Shown piece after piece: positions 6,028 through 8,954 of a stretch of 8,954 nucleotides of DNA. A program made the translations under genes and the position numbers. The notes beneath the pieces are model-generated. The model was not told the DNA's origin and made no database searches. It saw nothing but the letters and a program-made list of their open reading frames with translations. Every line of letters starts with the position of its first letter. Position 1 is the stretch's first letter. The stretch lies in assembly GCA_902797125.1 (NCBI GenBank), contig CADBRS010000042.1, forward strand, positions 1-8,954. The letters are read 5' to 3'. The DNA comes from an uncultured Ruminococcus sp. (GTDB lineage Bacteria > Bacillota > Clostridia > Oscillospirales > CAG-272).

Positions 6028-7296
6028 CTAGAGGATCTCTTCGTTTTCTTCTTCCGTATCATAGAACTTGAACTTGTACATAACCTTGTTCAGACCCAGC
6101 ATCAGCAGTTTCGTCACGCCCAGCGTCAAGGCCAGCGGAAGAACGGCATATTGCACATCCGTGTTCAAAACCAGCGCGAAAGATACAAGGAACAGATCAG
6201 AGGCCGCAGCAAAAGTGGTCAGTAAGCCGATCATGCAGAACAGCGGGATGAACGTTGCCAGTTCAGGAAAGAGCCCTGTATTTTCAAAAATAGAGACTAC
6301 CAAATCACCAACGATGCTGCCCAGTGCAAAAATCGGAAGAACAACGCCTCCTGAAACCGATGCGCGGTAGGAAACAGCGGTGTTGAGTGTTCTGAAAAGC
6401 AGTATACCTGCCACGATCCACCAGGCCTGTTCGAAGAAATGGCCTCCGATATACTCGACTCCGCTACCCGTCAAGACCGGACAAAAACGCTTCAAAACCA
6501 TATATCCGATACCGAAGCCCAGCGTGATCAGATCCATCCATTTGATGATCTTCGCACTGCGTCTGATATAATGATGCGCAATTAAATACAGTTTACCTAT
6601 GACAGTAGACAGCACAACGATCACTAAAAGGAGCGGATAGTAGGAAAAAGGCAGGTGCTCTGTCACGCTAACATGAAGTACATGGTATGGGATCAGTTTT
6701 CTCACAAGCCAAGAAAGGCCGTATGAGATACCGACAATCGGAACACCGACAAGAAACAGTCTCAAACTCAAATGTTTCTTGTGCTCTTCGTAAAGATGCG
6801 CGAGACCCGCGAGGGGGTTCATATGCGCGATACAGAGGCTCGCAGACATGGCTCCCTGAACCATGCATTTGTCTTCTGACCTAAAAAACAAATTGGCGAT
6901 CAGACCAACCGACGCGCCTAACATCACACTGGGTGCTTCCCCGCCGACCAGAAATCCGATATAAAATGCGACCATGCAGTTGACGATCACGAAAAGCAAA
7001 TGGAGAAAAGGGTTCCAGCGGACTCCCAGAAACAAATACCTTTCAACGATCAAAAAACCGTTATCATAGTATCTGCGGCCAAAACCCAAACGGCGGTTCA
7101 CCACCAAAACGCAGAGGAGGAGCAACAGACCGGATACTGCCGCTAAAGAAAACTCGAGCCAGTTCCCCGAAAACAATTTCCCGGACTGTTCCGTGACCCA
7201 CCCGCCGGCAAACAAAAAAGAAGGGATGAGCAGACTGGCAAAACAGGATATGAACAGGATCTTTAAGATATCCAACAGCCATTTCCTTGCTTTCAT
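6028..7296 (-). CDS. ClC-family chloride channel or Cl-/H+ antiporter
   Basis: A 422-residue integral membrane protein with many hydrophobic helices, of the voltage-gated chloride channel (ClC) superfamily, which moves Cl- or F- across the cytoplasmic membrane. Seen: GGEAPSVMLGASVG (118-131) corresponds to the family GREGPxVxxG, keeping the gating glutamate (Glu120, Glu148 in E. coli ClC-ec1). NPLAGLAHLYEE (160-171) aligns with NAPLAGILFIIEE, so the internal proton glutamate is kept (Glu171, Glu203 in ClC-ec1). SGGVVLPIFALGSIVG (315-330) matches GGIFAPxLALGAxxG. The first signature, GSGIP, is not recognisable; DNGFLIVERYL stands there (78-88). No CBS domains follow; the tail is short and acidic. 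Start: ATG 7294-7296 is chosen over ATG 7309-7311 because TGAGGTG (7304-7310) lies 7 nt before it, and the upstream ATG overlaps that site and has none of its own. Both glutamates favour an H+-coupled antiporter; transport specificity is inferred only. Confidence 0.85.
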   Translation of the reverse strand: MKARKWLLDILKILFISCFASLLIPSFLFAGGWVTEQSGKLFSGNWLEFSLAAVSGLLLLLCVLVVNRRLGFGRRYYDNGFLIVERYLFLGVRWNPFLHLLFVIVNCMVAFYIGFLVGGEAPSVMLGASVGLIANLFFRSEDKCMVQGAMSASLCIAHMNPLAGLAHLYEEHKKHLSLRLFLVGVPIVGISYGLSWLVRKLIPYHVLHVSVTEHLPFSYYPLLLVIVVLSTVIGKLYLIAHHYIRRSAKIIKWMDLITLGFGIGYMVLKRFCPVLTGSGVEYIGGHFFEQAWWIVAGILLFRTLNTAVSYRASVSGGVVLPIFALGSIVGDLVVSIFENTGLFPELATFIPLFCMIGLLTTFAAASDLFLVSFALVLNTDVQYAVLPLALTLGVTKLLMLGLNKVMYKFKFYDTEEENEEIL

Positions 7297-7303
7297 CGCA
7301 GCA

Positions 7304-7310
7304 CACCTCA
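7304..7310 (-). promoter_or_regulatory. Shine-Dalgarno that fixes the ClC start
   Basis: TGAGGTG on the minus strand, 7 nt before the ATG at 7294-7296. The other in-frame ATG (7309-7311) overlaps this site and would leave a leader of only about 9 nt, so it is disfavoured. Confidence 0.7.
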
Positions 7311-7326
7311 TCGCGTTTTCAATCTC

Positions 7327-7355
7327 ATTATACGCTTTTTTGGGCCCTCTTTCAA
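7327..7355 (-). promoter_or_regulatory. Promoter of the ClC gene
   Basis: Read on the minus strand: -35 TTGAAA (7350-7355, one mismatch to consensus), a 17-nt spacer containing the GGGCCC palindrome, and -10 TATAAT (7327-7332). The predicted start near 7320 gives a leader of about 24 nt to the chosen ATG. Confidence 0.85.
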
Positions 7356-7425
7356 CTTTTTTTGTTCAGTCAGGCAGAATAAGTCATGTTTTGTTGCGGC
7401 TTTTGAGTGATTTTTCACGAACCTA

Positions 7426-7434
7426 TGGTATAAT
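7426..7434 (+). promoter_or_regulatory. Extended -10 promoter of the zinc-ribbon membrane-protein gene
   Basis: TGGTATAAT on the plus strand: a perfect -10 (7429-7434) with the extended TGn. I see no convincing -35 at 16-18 nt; TTGAGT at 7403-7408 is 20 nt away. Transcription from about 7441 would give a leader of about 53 nt, ending in AAAGGAG (7481-7487) 6 nt before the ATG. The leader contains an eight-A run (7454-7461) and no strong hairpin. Confidence 0.7.
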
Positions 7435-7493
7435 GGTTGTTGACCCCTAGCCATAAAAAAAAGATCGTTCATCAATCTGAAAAGGAGAAGCCA

Positions 7494-8954
7494 ATGTTTT
7501 GTGAAAAATGCGGAGCCGAACTGCAAGGAACGGCAACTGTTTGCCCGGAATGCGGAGACCGGGTAGCAGTCAGAAAGCAATATGAAATCTACAACGAACT
7601 CAAAAAGAAGCCGATGGAGATCATGGCCAGATCGTTCCAACGCCCTCTGTTCATCATTTTCGCTGCTTTGATCAGTTTGTTCACGATAGCCAGCATAGCC
7701 GGCTTAGTTAAGGAAGTCGTTTTTTTCAATGATACTTCGATCATCTCGCTGATCGTAACAATTGCCCTTCTTGCCATTCCCGCCATTTGCGGAATCGTAG
7801 CCACGGTCGGCGTTTGGAAATGCGTAGCCAACAAAGGCGTCCCCAAAGGCCAAGACATCATTTTGATCCGCCCGATCATGACGTGCGAAAAAGTTTTTGG
7901 CATCATTTACGCGATCCCCGGTTTTTTGGTCGTCATCGCATCAGCTTTAGCCGCCTTTCTGGCGCCCACGTTGATCAAATTGATCCAGGACAATCTGAAC
8001 AGCATTCCCGAAGAAGTCAGAGGGACGCTGGAAGATCTGGCCACAAGAGCGGATGAGATCGTGACACAGTGGGGCAATCTGTATACCGTCATCTTACTTG
8101 CTTTCGCAGTCCTCTTGGCTTTTCTGTTGATCCTTAACATCATGGTTTTCAGTAAAAGCGCCGAACATTGGACCGTTTTGAAAAAAGCGGCCAAGAAAGG
8201 TGAGTATGTAGCTCCGGCAAAGGTACCGTTCATCAGCTTGCTGATCTTTGGCGTGTTATGGATGGCGCCGGCCTCAGGCATCCTGTTTTTGGGAATAAGC
8301 GTCACTGCCATCGCAGAAGTGATGCTCGGTTTGGCCATCTTTGTTGAAGCCCTGTATTTCAAATCTTTACACAAGGCGGAGCAGGAAATCATCAAAGAAA
8401 TCGCTCAGGAAAAAGCCTTGCTCACAAGCTTGATCCATCAGGCTGAAGAGGAAGAAAGAAAATTGAAGGAAAATCAGCGTGCAGCCAATCAGACGCTTCT
8501 GGATGAATTGACTAGAGCCAATCAGGAAAGACAGCTGATGACTGACGCTCAGATGCAGCAAATGATGCAGATGATGATGGCCAATATGATGGTCAATCAG
8601 GCCAATCAGAACCAGCAGACCAAGCCTCAGGATCAGGGTGAAGTTCCTGCGATCGAAGCTGACTCTGCGACCGCACCTGCGGAAACCGGCACAGACGAAA
8701 CAACGCCTCAAGAAGATACCGATCCTGGTGCATCCGAAGAAGCGACCCCTGCTGATGCAGAAGCTCCTGAAGAAACCGATGCTGTCGACAATACCTCTGA
8801 AGATGCCCCTGCTGAGGAAACCGAAACTGCAGACAACGCCTCCGAAGATGCCCCTGCCGAAGAAACTGAGGCTACAGACAGCCCCTCCGAAGATGCCCAG
8901 GCTGAAGAAGCAGACACTGAGAAAACACCGGCAGATCCTGCCCCGGATGCTGAT
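7494..8954 (+). CDS. Zinc-ribbon multispanning membrane protein with acidic repeat tail (partial)
   Basis: An open frame of 487 codons that starts at ATG 7494-7496 and runs off the right edge without a stop, so the C-terminus is missing. I do not recognise a named family. Domains in order: a rubredoxin-like zinc ribbon (Cys3, Cys6, Cys17, Cys20; MFCEKCGAEL and VCPECGD); a short basic linker; about six membrane helices near 51-72, 83-107, 134-160, 196-219, 245-266 and 268-289; a charged, probably coiled-coil stretch 293-348 rich in Glu, Lys and Gln; a Met-rich patch 349-366 with 9 Met; an Asn/Gln-rich link 364-375; and an acidic Glu/Asp/Ala/Pro/Thr tail from about 383 that includes three 15-residue repeats. 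An even number of helices would put both ends in the cytoplasm. AAAGGAG at 7481-7487 supports the start. It is transcribed divergently from the ClC gene. Proteins with an N-terminal zinc ribbon before membrane helices are common in Gram-positives, mostly without known function. Bacterial coding is well supported; the role is unknown. Confidence 0.9.
   Translation, partial: MFCEKCGAELQGTATVCPECGDRVAVRKQYEIYNELKKKPMEIMARSFQRPLFIIFAALISLFTIASIAGLVKEVVFFNDTSIISLIVTIALLAIPAICGIVATVGVWKCVANKGVPKGQDIILIRPIMTCEKVFGIIYAIPGFLVVIASALAAFLAPTLIKLIQDNLNSIPEEVRGTLEDLATRADEIVTQWGNLYTVILLAFAVLLAFLLILNIMVFSKSAEHWTVLKKAAKKGEYVAPAKVPFISLLIFGVLWMAPASGILFLGISVTAIAEVMLGLAIFVEALYFKSLHKAEQEIIKEIAQEKALLTSLIHQAEEEERKLKENQRAANQTLLDELTRANQERQLMTDAQMQQMMQMMMANMMVNQANQNQQTKPQDQGEVPAIEADSATAPAETGTDETTPQEDTDPGASEEATPADAEAPEETDAVDNTSEDAPAEETETADNASEDAPAEETEATDSPSEDAQAEEADTEKTPADPAPDAD
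8787..8921 (+). repeat. Three 45-bp in-frame tandem repeats
   Basis: Three adjoining 45-bp units (8787-8831, 8832-8876, 8877-8921), each beginning GACA and sharing TCYGAAGATGCCC. They encode 15-residue units of the form D-N/S-x-S-E-D-A-P/Q-A-E-E-T/A-E/D-x-x. Units 1 and 2 are nearly identical as protein (DNTSEDAPAEETETA, DNASEDAPAEETEAT); unit 3 has drifted (DSPSEDAQAEEADTE). Differences between units 1 and 2 are mostly third-base changes, so the repeat is fairly old and kept at the protein level. The array may continue past the edge in more degenerate form. Confidence 0.85.

Noticed and set aside
7589..8917. Chain of minus-strand open frames (7589-7906, 7907-8395, 8367-8711, 8708-8917)
   Set aside because: They are antisense to the zinc-ribbon membrane gene, which has a promoter, Shine-Dalgarno, zinc ribbon and helices. 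The Ser/Ala-rich frame at 8708-8917 is simply the complement of the Glu/Asp/Ala repeat codons.
8787..8921. CRISPR-like array
   Set aside because: The 45-bp units adjoin without spacers, are in frame, and vary at third codon positions. They are coding repeats.

Overview
The window looks like a chromosomal segment of a Gram-positive, low-to-medium GC bacterium (Bacillota; a Clostridia or Erysipelotrichia type is my guess, not proven). The reasons are strong AAGGAGG-type ribosome binding sites, TTGACA/TGnTATAAT promoters, hairpin-plus-U-run terminators, and a methionyl-tRNA synthetase of the short Gram-positive layout with a C-terminal tRNA-binding domain. Coding density is high. I see no insertion sequence, phage gene, CRISPR array, tRNA or rRNA.

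Left part (about 60-5582, minus strand): one tight operon of five genes, in transcription order a GNAT acetyltransferase, N-acetylglucosamine-6-phosphate deacetylase (nagA), methionyl-tRNA synthetase (metG), an NAD(P)-dependent glycerol-3-phosphate dehydrogenase (gpsA) and a TatD-family nuclease (tatD). The gaps are 23, 5 and 2 nt and the last pair overlaps by 11 nt. A promoter lies just upstream of the GNAT gene and a bidirectional terminator follows tatD. The operon mixes amino-sugar recycling, translation, phospholipid precursor synthesis and DNA/RNA quality control.

Middle (5526-6017): a divergent intergenic region with an unexplained terminator-like hairpin, then a stand-alone 77-codon gene for a two-helix membrane protein. 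It has a near-consensus promoter, a perfect Shine-Dalgarno, extreme C-ending codon bias and its own bidirectional terminator.

Right part (6028-8954): a ClC-family chloride channel/antiporter on the minus strand and, diverging from it, a long plus-strand gene that runs off the right edge. The latter has no stop in the window, so a search for closed frames overlooks it and returns only antisense frames. It encodes at least 487 residues: a four-cysteine zinc ribbon, about six membrane helices, a charged coiled coil, a Met/Gln-rich patch and an acidic tail built from 45-bp tandem repeats.

I see no obvious defence, toxin or biosynthetic system. The best candidates for undescribed biology are the zinc-ribbon membrane protein with its repetitive acidic tail, the strongly expressed-looking small membrane protein, and the ClC protein lacking the GSGIP signature that sits between them.
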